From Nocardia sp. CC227C (lineage in GTDB: Bacteria; Actinomycetota; Actinomycetes; Mycobacteriales; Mycobacteriaceae), in NCBI RefSeq assembly GCF_030767025.1, contig NZ_JASITE010000007.1, forward strand, positions 335,139 to 399,138: a DNA stretch of 64,000 nt. The letters run 5' to 3'. How positions within the stretch are numbered: the first letter of the stretch is position 1; every line of letters begins with the position of its first letter. The position numbers and the translations under genes were made by a program. The notes under the pieces are model-generated. The model was not told the DNA's origin, searched no databases, and saw only the letters and a list, made by a program, of their open reading frames with translations. This document shows positions 1 through 8,096 of this stretch, in pieces.

Positions 1-159
1 TACTCGTGCCGCCAAGGCTTCTGCGGCACCTGCCGCACTCGGGTGCTGGCCGGGGAGGTCGAGCACCGCGACCGGCTACTGACCCCGGGGGAGCGGGCCG
101 AGCACATGCTGATCTGCGTCTCCCGGTCCACCGGCGGGCGGCTCGTTCTCGACCTCTGA
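1..159 (+). CDS. Ferredoxin-type oxidoreductase, C-terminal end (partial)
   Basis: Only the last 52 residues are in the window; the gene starts upstream. The fragment has the plant-type [2Fe-2S] pattern C-x4-C-x2-C (SCRQGFCGTC) followed by a fourth Cys about 28 residues later (LICVSRS). This is how the C-terminal ferredoxin domain of phthalate-dioxygenase-reductase-like proteins ends. Such proteins pass electrons from NAD(P)H through flavin to an oxygenase. It stops 21 bases before the downstream monooxygenase on the same strand, so the two are probably co-transcribed. The N-terminal flavin and NAD domains cannot be seen, and a free-standing ferredoxin is possible. Confidence 0.8.
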   Translation, partial: YSCRQGFCGTCRTRVLAGEVEHRDRLLTPGERAEHMLICVSRSTGGRLVLDL

Positions 160-180
160 CCGCGAAAGGCATACGGTCTC

Positions 181-1641
181 ATGACCACACACACCGAACA
201 CCGGGAGATCGCCGTGCTGGGCGCGGGTTTCGGCGGCATCGGGCTCGCGATCAAGCTGCGCGAAGCCGGATTCGACGACCTCGTACTGCTCGAGCGCGCC
301 GACGAGCTGGGCGGGACCTGGCAGGCGAACACCTACCCCGGCTGCGCCTGCGATGTGCCGTCCCACCTGTACAGCTATTCGTTCGCGCCGAATCCGAACT
401 GGTCGCGCACCTACGGACGACAGCGCGAGATCCTGGACTACCTGCGCTCCGTCGCCGAACGACACGATGTGGTGCGCTATATCCGGCTGAACACCGAACT
501 GCTCGACGCCCGCTGGGACGATACGGAGTCGCTGTGGCGTATCGAGACCTCGCGGGGACCGCTCACGGCCGACTACTTCATCTCGGCGGCGGGCATTTTC
601 GCCGAGGCCAAGTATCCCTCGATTCCCGGGCTGGAGCGCTTCGAGGGCACCGCCTTCCACTCGCTGCACTGGAACCACGACCACGATCTGACCGGTGAAC
701 GGGTCGCTGTGATCGGCACCGGGGCGTCCGCGGTGCAGTTCATCCCCGAAATCCAGCCGAAGGTGCGGTCGCTGACCGTCTTCCAGCGCTCCGCGCCGTG
801 GATCGTGCCGCGCCTGGATCGGCCGACGCTCGGACTGGAACGACTGCTGCTGCGGCAGTTCCCGCTGGCGCGCAAGGCCGTCCGCGGCAGCTGGTACACA
901 CTGATCGAGAGCTTCGGTCTGGTCGGCTTCGTGGACAATCGCTTCCGGCACCCGTACGAACTGCTGGGGCGGCTGCAACTGCGCCGCCAGATCAGCGATC
1001 CCGAACTGCGCGAGCGGGTGACGCCCGACTATGTGATCGGGTGCAAGCGGGCCATCTTCTCCGACGCCTACCTCCCCGCGCTCGATCGCGACAACGTGGA
1101 GGTGGTGACCGACGGGGTCGCCGAGATCCGGCCGCGATCGATCCTGACCCGGGCCGGGGCCGAGATCGAGGTGGACACCATCGTCTTCGGCACCGGATTC
1201 GAACCCATCCCCACCGCGTTCGACCGGATCACCGGGCGCGACGGGCGGTCCATCGCACAGCTGTATCACCAGCAGCCGCGGACCTACCTCGGCGCGGCCG
1301 TGGCGGGATTCCCGAACTTCTTCTGCACCCTGGGGCCGTTCGGGGCCGCGGGCAACCAATCCGCCATCTACATGATCGAATCGCAGCTCGCCTACATCGT
1401 CGACGCGCTGGTCACCCTGCGCGCCCGGGGCGCGCGCCGGGTGGAGGTGCGGGCCGACGCGCAGGACGCCTTCGTCGACGAAATGCGCAGGCGCAGCGGC
1501 GATACGGTCTGGCTGACCGGCGGATGCCAGAGCTACTACACCACGCCCGAGGGCGGGAACGCGGGCCTGTACCCCAGTTGGAGTTTCGAATACCGCAGGC
1601 GCACGCGGCGCTTCGATGCCGACGCCTACGAGGTGGCCTGA
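181..1641 (+). CDS. Flavin-containing (Baeyer-Villiger-type) monooxygenase
   Basis: A 486-residue NADPH- and O2-dependent flavoprotein monooxygenase that probably inserts oxygen into a ketone or oxidises a related substrate. Residues 14-19 (GAGFGG) form the FAD Rossmann motif. Residues 154-165 (FEGTAFHSLHWN) match the Baeyer-Villiger fingerprint FxGxxxHxxxW, although the following residue is Asn rather than the usual Pro or Asp. GTGASA at 179-184 is the NADPH-binding motif, and FGTGF near the C-terminus corresponds to the family's ATGF-type motif. The ATG follows a purine-rich stretch (cgaaagg). Its stop overlaps the start of the short-chain dehydrogenase by one base, indicating translational coupling. 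The substrate cannot be told from sequence; steroids, cyclic ketones and lipids are typical for actinobacterial relatives. Confidence 0.9.
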   Translation: MTTHTEHREIAVLGAGFGGIGLAIKLREAGFDDLVLLERADELGGTWQANTYPGCACDVPSHLYSYSFAPNPNWSRTYGRQREILDYLRSVAERHDVVRYIRLNTELLDARWDDTESLWRIETSRGPLTADYFISAAGIFAEAKYPSIPGLERFEGTAFHSLHWNHDHDLTGERVAVIGTGASAVQFIPEIQPKVRSLTVFQRSAPWIVPRLDRPTLGLERLLLRQFPLARKAVRGSWYTLIESFGLVGFVDNRFRHPYELLGRLQLRRQISDPELRERVTPDYVIGCKRAIFSDAYLPALDRDNVEVVTDGVAEIRPRSILTRAGAEIEVDTIVFGTGFEPIPTAFDRITGRDGRSIAQLYHQQPRTYLGAAVAGFPNFFCTLGPFGAAGNQSAIYMIESQLAYIVDALVTLRARGARRVEVRADAQDAFVDEMRRRSGDTVWLTGGCQSYYTTPEGGNAGLYPSWSFEYRRRTRRFDADAYEVA

Positions 1642-2510
1642 TGTTCGGGATGCTCGGGCTGTTCGGACGGTTGGACGCGGCGCGGTACGACGTGGCCGGG
1701 AAGGTCGTGCTCGTCACCGGTGCGGGACGGGGTATCGGACGCGAACTGGCCGGCATCCTGCACGCGCGCGGCGCGATCGTGGTCCTGGTGGATATCGACG
1801 CGGCCGCCGCCCACGAGGCGGCCTGCGCGCTGTCCGCGCGCGCCCTCGCCCTCGGAGCCGACGTCGCCGACCGCGCGCGGATGAACCAGGTGGTGGCCAC
1901 GGTGGTCGAGCGGCTGGGCCGCCTCGACGTGGTCGTCGCCAACGCGGGCGTCACACCGGTGCCCGCCACCGTCCGCACCATGGATCCGCGCGACTTCGAC
2001 CGGGTGCTGAGCATCAATCTCACCGGGGTGTTCAATACCGTGCACCCCGCGCTGGACCACATCGTGCGGGCGCGGGGCCATGTCGTGGTGGTGTCCTCGT
2101 GTGCCGCCTTCGCGCCCGGCATGGGCGGTTCGCCGTACATGGTGAGCAAGGCCGGAGTCGAACAGTTCGGGCGGGCGCTGCGCGTCGAACTCGCGGCATC
2201 CGGGGCCAGCGCCGGAGTCGCCTACTTCGGCATCGTGGAGACCGCCATGACCCACGACATGCTCGACGCCGACGAACTCGGCCGGGAACTGGACGAGCTG
2301 CTGCCGTGGCCGCTGGGCGCGCGGATCACCGCCGCACGGGCCGCGCGCGCCATCGCCGACGGCATCGCCCGCCGCGCCGCCCGCACCATCGCGCCCGCCG
2401 GGTGGGAGCCGTACGCGCTGCTGCGCGGTGCGGTGAATGTCGTGCTCGACAGCCGACTCGCCGCGAGTTCGGCCGTGCACGAACTCGTTCGCGCCATCGA
2501 GCGCCGCTGA
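1641..2510 (+). CDS. Short-chain dehydrogenase/reductase
   Basis: A 289-residue classical SDR, probably interconverting an alcohol and a ketone for the adjacent monooxygenase. Visible motifs are TGAGRGIG (26-33, cofactor binding), NAG (101-103), Ser152/Ser153 and the catalytic YMVSK with Tyr166 and Lys170. An acidic residue (DID, 51-53) at the end of the second strand suggests NAD(H) rather than NADP(H) preference, which is an inference. A roughly 20-residue N-terminal extension precedes the Rossmann fold, as is common in mycobacterial and nocardial lipid-related SDRs. The start overlaps the preceding stop (TGATG). The three genes 1-2510 read as one catabolic or biosynthetic unit. Confidence 0.9.
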   Translation: MFGMLGLFGRLDAARYDVAGKVVLVTGAGRGIGRELAGILHARGAIVVLVDIDAAAAHEAACALSARALALGADVADRARMNQVVATVVERLGRLDVVVANAGVTPVPATVRTMDPRDFDRVLSINLTGVFNTVHPALDHIVRARGHVVVVSSCAAFAPGMGGSPYMVSKAGVEQFGRALRVELAASGASAGVAYFGIVETAMTHDMLDADELGRELDELLPWPLGARITAARAARAIADGIARRAARTIAPAGWEPYALLRGAVNVVLDSRLAASSAVHELVRAIERR

Positions 2511-2591
2511 CGCCCCGTGCGCACCGCCGTCGCGAACACCCCCGAATGGTTCTCCCGGAAGAACAGGTATACGAGCCGACCCGCCGACATT

Positions 2592-2615
2592 GTTTCCCAC
2601 CGCGCACCGTGGGTA
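2592..2615 (+). promoter_or_regulatory. SigF/SigB-type promoter
   Basis: GTTT at 2592-2595 and GGGTA at 2611-2615 are separated by exactly 15 bases. This matches the mycobacterial SigF-type consensus GTTT-N15-17-GGGTA. It lies 41 bases upstream of the ATG at 2656. A sigma factor of the SigB/SigF class is encoded in this same window (11045-11920). Confidence 0.65.
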
Positions 2616-2655
2616 GGGCGAGCGTAGGACGTATCAGCGACAGAGGAGTATCGCC

Positions 2656-2901
2656 ATGAGCAAGACCGAAGAGACGGGCACCATCACCGGCACCAAGGAC
2701 AAGGACTACAACCTGATCTGGTTCGTGGAGGCGTCTCTGGACAACGCGCTGCGGTTGGAGACCTACATCAGCGATGCCGAACGCGACGGCGACACCGAAC
2801 TCGTCGAATTCTTCCGGAAGGCACAGAACGAGAGCCGCAAGGGCGCGCGGATGGGCAAGGAACTGCTCGCGTCGCGACTGGCGGACTCGTCCATCGGATA
2901 G
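2656..2901 (+). CDS. Small conserved actinobacterial protein, probable stress-induced
   Basis: 81 residues, acidic and mostly helical in appearance, with no signal peptide, membrane segment or Cys. It begins MSKTEETGTITGTKDKDY and contains a charged helical stretch ending in a Lys/Arg-rich segment. Composition and length resemble small uncharacterised proteins found across Mycobacterium and Nocardia; no function can be assigned. The RBS is gaggag, 8 bases before the ATG. The SigF-type promoter at 2592-2615 suggests it belongs to the general-stress or stationary-phase regulon. It is followed by a strong hairpin terminator. Confidence 0.8.
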   Translation: MSKTEETGTITGTKDKDYNLIWFVEASLDNALRLETYISDAERDGDTELVEFFRKAQNESRKGARMGKELLASRLADSSIG

Positions 2902-2932
2902 GCCGCGCCCGCCGCGCGTGGGCGACCCGGAC

Positions 2933-2961
2933 CGACGGCCGCCCCACGGGGGCGGCCGTCG
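2933..2961. terminator. Bidirectional hairpin terminator
   Basis: A perfect 13-bp stem (2933-2945 paired with 2949-2961, left arm CGACGGCCGCCCC) with a 3-base loop ACG. It sits between two convergent genes, ending at 2901 (+) and 2969 (-). There is no U-run, which is usual for intrinsic-type terminators in high-GC actinobacteria. Confidence 0.7.
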
Positions 2962-2968
2962 GCGCCGC

Positions 2969-3661
2969 TCACACCCGTTGGACCGGGGCGGACGGCAGTG
3001 CGGTGGCGGGCCGTCGCGCGGTCAGCGCGGTGAGGAGTTCGCCGGTGTACTCCGGCGGCATGGCGTGCACGCTGAACCGGTCCCAGATGACGTGGTAGGC
3101 ATCCAGATCGATGCGGTCGTCGAGGAACTGGGCGCCGGTCGCATGATGCAGGTGCACGATATCGCCCACATCCGGGCGCTCGAACCGGTAGATGGTGAAC
3201 GGGACCGTGCTGATGGCCGGGCCGCCCACGTGGTCGGGCACGATCTGCACGGTCACATTGTCCCGGCGCGCCATCCGGGCCAGATGGTCCAGTTGGTCGC
3301 GCCACACCTCCGTCCCGCCGAAGGGCCGCCGCAGCACCGCCTCCTCGATCACCGCCCACAGTTTGGGCGGGGCGGGACTATCCAGCAGATGCTGGCGCCG
3401 CATGAGCAATTCCACCTGCTGCTGGACCTGCGCCGTCGACGCCGGGCGGGCGATGGCCGCGACGGCATGGGCGTATCCGGCGGTCTGCAATAGCTCCGGC
3501 ACCACGCCCGGCGCGTAGGAGCGCACCACCGATGCCGCCTCCTCCAGGGCGAGGTGCGAATCCGCGCGTCCGAGCCCGGGGCGGCCGATCTTCACCCCCA
3601 ATCGGCGTACGAGTGCTGGCCGCTCCTGCGGCCCTTTCCCCCCGACGGTGTGAACCCCCAC
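2969..3661 (-). CDS. DUF5753 (Scr1-type antitoxin-like) protein without its HTH domain
   Basis: The frame encodes the C-terminal DUF5753 domain typical of actinobacterial XRE-type regulators. It includes the segment VVPELLQTAGYA (family form: VPGLLQT-YA), the VEEAVLRRP-like stretch IEEAVLRRPF, and a closing WDRFSVHAMPP region. Full-length members carry an N-terminal XRE helix-turn-helix of about 70-80 residues; none is present here. Upstream in the frame there is only low-complexity sequence and a likely promoter region. The GTG at 3661 gives 230 residues. A good AGGAGG lies 20 bases upstream of it, so a rare ATC start at 3676 or a decayed start is also possible. It may be a truncated remnant or an HTH-less partner protein. 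The AraC-type regulator is divergent. Confidence 0.55.
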   Translation of the reverse strand: MGVHTVGGKGPQERPALVRRLGVKIGRPGLGRADSHLALEEAASVVRSYAPGVVPELLQTAGYAHAVAAIARPASTAQVQQQVELLMRRQHLLDSPAPPKLWAVIEEAVLRRPFGGTEVWRDQLDHLARMARRDNVTVQIVPDHVGGPAISTVPFTIYRFERPDVGDIVHLHHATGAQFLDDRIDLDAYHVIWDRFSVHAMPPEYTGELLTALTARRPATALPSAPVQRV

Positions 3662-3756
3662 GGCCTCGGCGTTGATGACGACTCCCTCCTGATATGTGGT
3701 GGATCGCGTAGGTGATTGTGCCACAACGAATTTCAAGATTGCTGAGTCGACGATTC

Positions 3757-3773
3757 TGCAATTGCACGTGCAA
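3757..3773. promoter_or_regulatory. Overlapping palindromes in divergent promoter region
   Basis: Two perfect palindromes overlap: TGCAATTGCA (3757-3766) and TTGCACGTGCAA (3762-3773). They lie between the divergent DUF5753 gene and the AraC-type gene (GTG at 3825), about 50 bases from the latter start. Probably a regulator-binding site; which protein binds is not known. Confidence 0.4.
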
Positions 3774-3824
3774 GGCCGGGGGTAAGGACATTCCGCCCCG
3801 CGATGACGGCGATAGGCTGTCCGG

Positions 3825-4637
3825 GTGAAAACGGCAGGTGAGCACGCTCGGCTGTGGACCGCCGCGGCCAGCCCCCAGGTGGAATTGCTCACCGCGCGAT
3901 TCGAGACATTCGCCTTCGACCGGCACAGTCACGAACAGCTTTCCGTGGGCGTCATCGAACAGGGCGCGGAAGGTTTGCACATGGCGGGCGGGAAAGTGGT
4001 GATACCCGCCGGACAATTGGTGATCATCAATCCCGGACAGGTGCACACCGGATTCGCCGCCGTGGAATCCGGCTGGCGCTATCGGATGTTCTATTTCGAC
4101 ACCGATCTGGTGGGGGAGCTGGCCGGTGAACTGCTGGGCCGACCGGAGGTCTGGTTCCCCGAGACGGCCGTGCGCGACGACGAGTTGTTCGCCCGGTTGC
4201 GGGTGGTGCACCGCGAACAGGAGTGCGCCGGTGATCCGCTGACCGCCGAATCCCTGCTGCTGGCGGGGCTCGGTGCGGTGCTGCGGCGGCACGCCCGCCA
4301 CGGCCGGGCGGCCGCGGGCGGGACGCCGTCGCGACGGGGCCTGGACGTGGCCCGGCAGCTGCTGCACGACCGGTGGGCCGAACCGGTCACCGTCGCCGAA
4401 CTCGGTGCCGCCGCGGGGATTCCGCGCGCGACCCTCATCAGCGCGTTCCGGGAGACCTACGGGCTGCCGCCGCACGCCTACCTGCTGCGGTTGCGCGCCA
4501 ATCGGGCACGCCGGCTGCTGCTGGCCGGGCGGCAGCCGGCCGAGGTGGCGGCGACGGCCGGATTCGCCGACCAGGCGCATCTGACGCGGATCTGCAAGCG
4601 CTACTTCGGAGTGACACCGGGCGCGATCCGGCCCTGA
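3825..4637 (+). CDS. AraC-family transcriptional regulator
   Basis: 270 residues. The N-terminal half is a cupin-like AraC ligand-binding domain (His-rich segment FDRHSHEQLSVGVIEQG, then PAGQLVIINPGQVHTG). The C-terminal ~100 residues hold the two helix-turn-helix motifs of the AraC/XylS family, ending in AGFADQAHLTRICKRYFGVTPG, the family signature. TAGGCT at 3813-3818 lies 6 bases before the GTG, so the transcript is probably leaderless. It is followed on the same strand, 105 bases later, by the lactate-permease-like gene, its most likely target. The sensed compound is unknown. Confidence 0.9.
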   Translation: MKTAGEHARLWTAAASPQVELLTARFETFAFDRHSHEQLSVGVIEQGAEGLHMAGGKVVIPAGQLVIINPGQVHTGFAAVESGWRYRMFYFDTDLVGELAGELLGRPEVWFPETAVRDDELFARLRVVHREQECAGDPLTAESLLLAGLGAVLRRHARHGRAAAGGTPSRRGLDVARQLLHDRWAEPVTVAELGAAAGIPRATLISAFRETYGLPPHAYLLRLRANRARRLLLAGRQPAEVAATAGFADQAHLTRICKRYFGVTPGAIRP

Positions 4638-4742
4638 TACCGCGCTGCTCCCGCGCTGGCCGAGACTTTCGTTCAAGACCGCCGACCGTCGCCGCCGTCA
4701 GGCTGATCGCATTCGGTACGCGATGAGAGGGCGAGGGCGGTA

Positions 4743-6446
4743 ATGGTGTCGATCGCGGCGGTGATTCCGCTGGTGGTGGTGTTGGGGGTGATCACCGGGC
4801 TGCGGCGTCCGGCGCCTTGGGCCGCGGGCGCGGGAGTCGGCGCGGCGGTGCTGCTCATCGGGTGGCGGCCGGAATTCGCGCTGCCGCGCGACGCGCTCGG
4901 TACCGGTGCCGCCGGTGCGGGCCTGCTGGTCCTGAACGCGGCGGCGGTCATGCTGCCCGGCGTCTACCTCAGCCAGGTGCTCACCCGCCGGGGCGTCCAC
5001 GAGTCGCTCCAGGAATGGGTGCGCGCGCTGCCGCTGTCGGGACCGGCCAAGGTCGCGCTGGTGGTCGCGGGGATCGCGCCGATGGTGGAGGCGCTCACCG
5101 GCTTCGGGGTATCGCTGCTGGTCACCGTGCCCGTCCTGCTGGCACTCGCCCCACCCGCCACGGCGCTGCGCCAGGCCATGCTGGGCATGAACATCATGCC
5201 CTGGGGCACGCTCGGGCTGGCCACCGTCATCGGCGCGACGCTCACCGACCTGCCGCTGCCGACCCTGGGCACCGCCACGGCGATCACCAGCGCCCTGGTC
5301 TTCCCCCTGGTCACGGTCTGGGCGGCGCTGCTGGCCCGACCGGACCACCGGCTGCGCACCACGGTGCAGGCGGCGGGGGCCGGCGGCCTGCTCGCCCTCG
5401 CCCTGCTCGTCTGCAACCACCTGGGCGCGGTCTCGCCCGCGGGCGTGCTGGCCGGACTGGTGACCACGGCCGTCGGACTGCTGCTGTGCGCCGCCCGGCG
5501 GGCCTCCGGAGCCGCCCGGACCGCGGCTGTCAGCACCGAGGCGACCGTCGAAGGAACGCAGGGCGGGCACGGGGTCCGTCCGTCGGGAGAGAGCGCTTCG
5601 CGAGATGTGGAGGTGCACCGGACGTTCCCGCGCGGCACCGCCGCGGGACGAGCGGGGAACGACGGTGCGGTGCGGTTCGCGCAAGGCGGGAGCGGGTCGC
5701 GGGTCGTGCGCGGTGGGACCGGAAGCGGTGTGCGGAGTGGGGATGTGCGGTTCTGGGTCGGCGGCCGGTCCCAGCGGGTGGGGCGATTGGTTCCGCCGGC
5801 GACGGTGCTGTACGCCTACGGGCTGGTGCTGGTCGGTATCGCGATGCTGCGCGCGGCCACGGCTGTGGGGGTTCCGCCCGGGGTGCTGCACGCGGGCGGG
5901 GCGAGTTTCGCGCTGCTGGCGTCGCCGGGGCTGCCGTTGCTGATGGCGGCGCTGGTGCTGGACCGGAGGCGGCCGCGGTGGGCGGAGGCGCGGGCGGCGC
6001 TGGGGCGGGTCGGGCGGCCGCTGCTGGCGCTGACGGGATTCGTCGTGCTCGGGCGGCTCATGGTCGACAGCGGCATGATCGACCGGTTGGGCGCGGCGGT
6101 GTCGACGGCCCCGCCGCTGGTGATCGTGCTGGCCGCACCGGCGCTCGGCATGCTCGCGGGTTTCGTCACCGGGTCGAATGTGGGCGGCAATGCGCTCATG
6201 CTGCCGTTGCAGCAGCAGCTCGCACCGGCCGGGCTGGACACCTGGTTCGCGGCGGTGCAGAACAGCGGCGCGGGCCATGCCGTCTTCACCTCGCTGCCGA
6301 TGATCATGCTGGTTCTTGCGGTCGCGGGTGACCGGGCGAGCGGTGCGGGTGTATCGGAGAATACGCTGCTGCGCTTCGGGTTACGGGTGGCGCTGGCGAT
6401 CTACGCGGCTCTGGCCGCGGTGTTGGTGACGATTTCGCTGCTGTGA
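4743..6446 (+). CDS. L-lactate permease family transporter with a long cytosolic insertion
   Basis: 567 residues with about a dozen hydrophobic segments. The pattern EALTGFGVSLLVTVPVLLAL and the MLGMNIMPWGTLGLAT stretch are typical of LctP-family carriers, which import lactate or glycolate with protons. A hydrophilic, Gly/Arg/Ser-rich, low-complexity segment (about residues 250-345, bases 5490-5780) is inserted between two membrane halves; ordinary LctP loops are much shorter. The C-terminal half resumes with membrane helices and the conserved FVTGSNVGGNALM stretch. The ATG follows gggcggta, a weak RBS. An AraC-type regulator lies upstream. The protein may carry a different hydroxy acid. Confidence 0.8.
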   Translation: MVSIAAVIPLVVVLGVITGLRRPAPWAAGAGVGAAVLLIGWRPEFALPRDALGTGAAGAGLLVLNAAAVMLPGVYLSQVLTRRGVHESLQEWVRALPLSGPAKVALVVAGIAPMVEALTGFGVSLLVTVPVLLALAPPATALRQAMLGMNIMPWGTLGLATVIGATLTDLPLPTLGTATAITSALVFPLVTVWAALLARPDHRLRTTVQAAGAGGLLALALLVCNHLGAVSPAGVLAGLVTTAVGLLLCAARRASGAARTAAVSTEATVEGTQGGHGVRPSGESASRDVEVHRTFPRGTAAGRAGNDGAVRFAQGGSGSRVVRGGTGSGVRSGDVRFWVGGRSQRVGRLVPPATVLYAYGLVLVGIAMLRAATAVGVPPGVLHAGGASFALLASPGLPLLMAALVLDRRRPRWAEARAALGRVGRPLLALTGFVVLGRLMVDSGMIDRLGAAVSTAPPLVIVLAAPALGMLAGFVTGSNVGGNALMLPLQQQLAPAGLDTWFAAVQNSGAGHAVFTSLPMIMLVLAVAGDRASGAGVSENTLLRFGLRVALAIYAALAAVLVTISLL

Positions 6447-6468
6447 CGGCGATGTTCACCGCCGACGC

Positions 6469-7566
6469 TCAGGACAGGCGGCGAGCGCCCGGGGAGGGGA
6501 GCGCCACGAACCACTTCGGTGCGGTGAAACCGCAGTCGCGGAAACGCTTCTCGACCTCCTCGGCGATCGGCTCGGCGGTACCGTGTTCGACGAGCGCCAC
6601 CATGCTCCCGCCGAATCCGCCGCCGACCATGCGGGCGCCGAGCGCGCCCGCCTCCAGTGTGGTGGTGACGGCGGTGTCGAGTTGCGGCGTGGACACCTCG
6701 AAGTCGTCGCGCAGGGAGGCGTGCGCCACCGTGAGCACCGGTCCGATGGTGCGCGGGTCCGCACCGGTGTGCAGGGCGTCGGCCACCGTGAGGACACGGG
6801 CGTTCTCGGTGACCACGTGGCGGGCCCGGCGGCGCAACAGGGGATCGACCAGGGTGTCGACCGCGCGCGGGTCGGCGACCTCGCGCAGGGTGGCGACACC
6901 GAGCGCGGTGGCCGCGGCCTCGCACTGCTGTCGGCGGTGGGCGTACTCGCCGTCCACCAGCCGGTGCGGGGTATCGGTGTCGACGACGAGCAGCTCCAAC
7001 CCCGCCCCGGCCAGATCGAAGGCGACCTGTTCGTGGTCGCCCTTGCCGAAATCCAGGAACAGGGCGTGCCCGGCGGTGCAGAGCACGGCCGCGGACTGGT
7101 CGAGGCTGCCGGTGGGCACGCCCACGTAGTCGTTCTCGGCGGTGCGGGCGATATCGACCAGCTCGGGCGCCTCCACCGGAAGTTCGAACAGATCGCGCAG
7201 GGCGAGCGCCACCGAACACTCCACGGCTGCCGACGACGACAGGCCCGCCCCGATCGGCACCGCGCCGTCGAGCTCGAGGACGACACCGGGAATGCGATGC
7301 CCGCGTCGCAGGAACTCGTGCACGACCCCGAGCGGGTAGCGCGCCCACCCGGTGACGGCCGCCTCGCCGAGTTCGGCGACACCGACGTCGATCCGCTCAC
7401 CCGGGTGCTGCCGGGATGTGACCCGCACGCGCCCATCGGTTTTCGCCGCCGCCGCGCACCGCACCACCTGGGGTAGCGCGATCGGCAGGGCGTAGCCGCC
7501 GTTGTAATCGGTGTGCTCCCCGATGATGTTCACTCGGCCCGGCGCGGCCCACACACCCCGCGTCAT
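6469..7566 (-). CDS. galK: Galactokinase
   Basis: 365 residues; phosphorylates alpha-D-galactose with ATP to galactose-1-phosphate, the first committed step of the Leloir pathway. It has the galactokinase signature GRVNIIGEHTDYN (10-22), the GHMP ATP-binding motif GAGLSSSAA (106-114) and the C-terminal GHMP motif GARMVGGGFGG. Length is slightly below the usual ~380-390. No galT or galE is next to it. It converges with the permease gene, with a 22-base gap. The start ATG at 7566 is supported by an upstream gaggtgcg. Confidence 0.93.
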   Translation of the reverse strand: MTRGVWAAPGRVNIIGEHTDYNGGYALPIALPQVVRCAAAAKTDGRVRVTSRQHPGERIDVGVAELGEAAVTGWARYPLGVVHEFLRRGHRIPGVVLELDGAVPIGAGLSSSAAVECSVALALRDLFELPVEAPELVDIARTAENDYVGVPTGSLDQSAAVLCTAGHALFLDFGKGDHEQVAFDLAGAGLELLVVDTDTPHRLVDGEYAHRRQQCEAAATALGVATLREVADPRAVDTLVDPLLRRRARHVVTENARVLTVADALHTGADPRTIGPVLTVAHASLRDDFEVSTPQLDTAVTTTLEAGALGARMVGGGFGGSMVALVEHGTAEPIAEEVEKRFRDCGFTAPKWFVALPSPGARRLS

Positions 7567-7676
7567 CGCACCTCCTGCGATCGTGCCGCCACCGCTCCCG
7601 GACGGTGGCGGTTCGTGGACGACGTTGCTGTCCGTCCGATCCGGCTATAGCCGCTGTGCTCCTTCCTACACCGCCG

Positions 7677-7985
7677 ATCGGCCGGGTACCGGCACCGACG
7701 CGGCCGATGCCGAGCCGCACGTCGGAATCCGACCACTCCGATCACGGTCGGTTCCGGTCTTGCCGACGTGGTCCGGTCCGGCCGTGCGTCGGAGTCTGCT
7801 CACCGCGATCACGGTCGGTTCCGGCCTTGCCCACGTGGTCCGGATCCGGCTGCGCGTCGGGGTTCGATCCCCGCGACTACGGTCGGGTCCGGCTTCGTCG
7901 ACGTGGCTCGTCCCAGGTCGCACGCTGTGGCCCGCTCACCCCGATCGCGGTCTGCTCCGGTCGCCTCCGGCGTGTCGTGGCACGT
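7677..7985. repeat. Degenerate non-coding tandem repeat, period 67-68 bases
   Basis: Four clear units are phased by the anchor atcacggtcggttccgg at 7741, 7808, 7876 (actacggtcgggtccgg) and 7944 (atcgcggtctgctccgg). This gives steps of 67, 68 and 68 bases. A weaker unit starts near 7677. Each unit also carries a conserved gacgtggtccgg-like block and a gtgcgtcgg-like block. The period rules out an in-frame protein repeat. Confidence 0.75.
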
Positions 7986-8062
7986 GGCAACGGCCCGCGC
8001 TCATTGTGCGCCGCGCGCCGCGGTGATCGGAGTCTGCTGGTGCAGACGGGTCCCGCCCGGCA

Positions 8063-8096
8063 AGGGCGACCGCTCGGCGAGGGCGACCGCTCGGCA
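8063..8096. repeat. 17-base tandem duplication
   Basis: The unit agggcgaccgctcggcg occurs twice in immediate succession, with a mismatch only at the end. It lies between the larger tandem array and the end of the carbonic anhydrase gene. Confidence 0.6.

Noticed and set aside
7853..7875. tRNA-like T-arm (CGGGG TTCGAT CCCCG)
   Set aside because: The loop is six bases, not seven, no D-arm, anticodon arm or acceptor stem fits around it, and it falls within the 68-base tandem repeat where other units lack it.
7677..7985. CRISPR array
   Set aside because: Units follow one another with no unique spacers and no cas genes are in the window.
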